A stretch of DNA of 15,238 bases from Wenzhouxiangella sp. (GTDB lineage Bacteria; Pseudomonadota; Gammaproteobacteria; Xanthomonadales; Wenzhouxiangellaceae): the NCBI GenBank assembly GCA_021767625.1, contig JAASTB010000022.1, positions 1 to 15,238 on the forward strand. The letters are read 5' to 3'. Positions within the stretch are counted from its first letter, which is position 1, and every line of letters begins with the position of its first letter. The translations under genes were made by a program, and so were the position numbers. Shown here in pieces: positions 14,447-15,238 of this stretch. The notes under the pieces are model-generated. The model worked only from the letters and a program-made list of their open reading frames with translations, was not told the origin of the DNA and did no database searches.

Positions 14447-15238
14447 CTATTCATCCAGCGCTTGGAGAAATTCGGCAACCTGCTCTTCGGTCGTGGCCCA
14501 GGAGCAGACCAGTCGGGCCAGGTCGTCGTGGCCGGGCCAGATGTGGAACTGGAAGCCCTGCGCCTTGAGCGCCGCGAGCTTTTCCGGTTCCGCTTTCATG
14601 AACACCTCGTTGGATTCCACCGGCCAGTGCAGCGATGCCCGCGGGTCGGCTTCGATGCCGCGGGCCAGCTGCGCGGCCCGTGCGTTGGCGGCGCCGGCAA
14701 GCGTCAGCCAGAGATCGTCGTCGAGCATCGCCAGCAACTGCGCCGATACGTAGCGCATCTTCGAAAGCAGGTGGCCGGCGCGCTTGCGTCGTCGCTCCAT
14801 GCCCTCCAGCCACTCCGGGTGACCGAACACGACGATCGCCTCGGCAGTCAGCGCTCCGTTCTTGGTCGCGCCGAAACTCAGCACGTCGACACCGGCCTTC
14901 CAGGTGGTTTCGGAGGGGTGGCAGTCGAGGTGGTGAACGGCATTGGCGAAGCGCGCGCCGTCCATGTGCAAATGCAATCCGCGTTCGTGGGTGGCCTGCG
15001 CAATGGCGCCAATCTCTTCGGGCCGGTAAGTCGTTCCGCACTCGGTGGCCTGGGTGATCGAGACCACCGAGGGCTTGACGTTGTGCACCCCGTGGCTGCC
15101 GGCGCCGTCGATGGTCGCCGCCACCGTCGATGCGTCGAGCTTGCCGTTTTCTCCCGGCAGGGGCATCAGCTTGGCGCCGCCGGAGTAGAATTCCGGCGCG
15201 CCGTTCTCGTCGTTCTGGATATGAGCCAGCTGGTGGCA
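14447..15238 (-). CDS. Low-specificity threonine aldolase family protein, 5' partial
   Basis: The last 263 residues of a PLP enzyme; the frame stays open to the window edge, so the start lies beyond 15238. The first visible residues (CHQLAHIQNDENGAPEFYSG, then GAKLMPLPGENGKLD) match the middle of threonine aldolases, which split L-threonine to glycine and acetaldehyde. HMDGARFANAV carries the Asp that contacts the PLP ring. SFGATKNG carries the Lys (codon 14863-14861) that should form the Schiff base; this form resembles the Pseudomonas-type enzymes. The C-terminus FLQALDE before a TAG stop is complete. About 80-90 residues appear to be missing compared with a usual length near 350. The methionine at 15166 is internal. 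It converges on the AhpD-like gene, 65 bp apart. Confidence 0.93.
   Translation of the reverse strand, partial: CHQLAHIQNDENGAPEFYSGGAKLMPLPGENGKLDASTVAATIDGAGSHGVHNVKPSVVSITQATECGTTYRPEEIGAIAQATHERGLHLHMDGARFANAVHHLDCHPSETTWKAGVDVLSFGATKNGALTAEAIVVFGHPEWLEGMERRRKRAGHLLSKMRYVSAQLLAMLDDDLWLTLAGAANARAAQLARGIEADPRASLHWPVESNEVFMKAEPEKLAALKAQGFQFHIWPGHDDLARLVCSWATTEEQVAEFLQALDE

Overview
The window is a GC-rich bacterial chromosome segment, most likely from a gammaproteobacterium. That placement is an inference from protein style: SirB2, several lipoproteins, abundant c-di-GMP enzymes, and GC-rich palindromic intergenic repeats. I lean toward a Xanthomonadales or Wenzhouxiangella-like lineage, but nothing in the window proves it. 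Twelve protein genes are supported, two of them cut by the window edges. I saw no tRNA, rRNA, transposase, integrase or CRISPR array.

Layout. (1) 2-2077, plus: the 3' part of a CHASE-GGDEF-EAL membrane protein. Its stop overlaps, tail to tail, the next operon. (2) 7287 down to 2066, minus: a five-gene run made of a lipoprotein peptide-type substrate-binding protein, OppB- and OppC-type permeases joined by 4-nt stop/start overlaps, a small LEA/WHy-type lipoprotein, and an ApbE flavin-transferase lipoprotein. No ABC ATPase is present. (3) 7288-7476: a divergent control region with an AT-rich patch carrying two similar operator-like palindromes one above the other. (4) 7477-10023, plus: a compact three-gene operon of a stand-alone EAL phosphodiesterase, a DUF6502-type protein, and an exported protein with two unrelated repeat arrays. 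It is closed by two hairpins, the second a textbook intrinsic terminator. (5) A SirB2-like membrane protein (minus) divergent from a CoA hydrolase/transferase (plus). (6) An alpha/beta hydrolase (minus) bracketed by two directly repeated 137-bp palindromic elements about 90% identical. (7) A carboxymuconolactone decarboxylase/AhpD-like protein (plus) converging on a truncated threonine aldolase (minus).

How the genes may work together. The most interesting unit is region 4. It pairs a c-di-GMP hydrolase whose known catalytic residues all appear intact with an uncharacterised putative regulator and a strange exported protein. That protein has five SGTGI heptads in front of its signal sequence and six VQGSGSGS repeats behind it. 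The arrangement suggests a c-di-GMP-linked surface or envelope trait, but the function is unknown. The peptide-importer operon handles uptake and periplasmic flavinylation or envelope functions. The remaining genes are ordinary metabolic and housekeeping functions.
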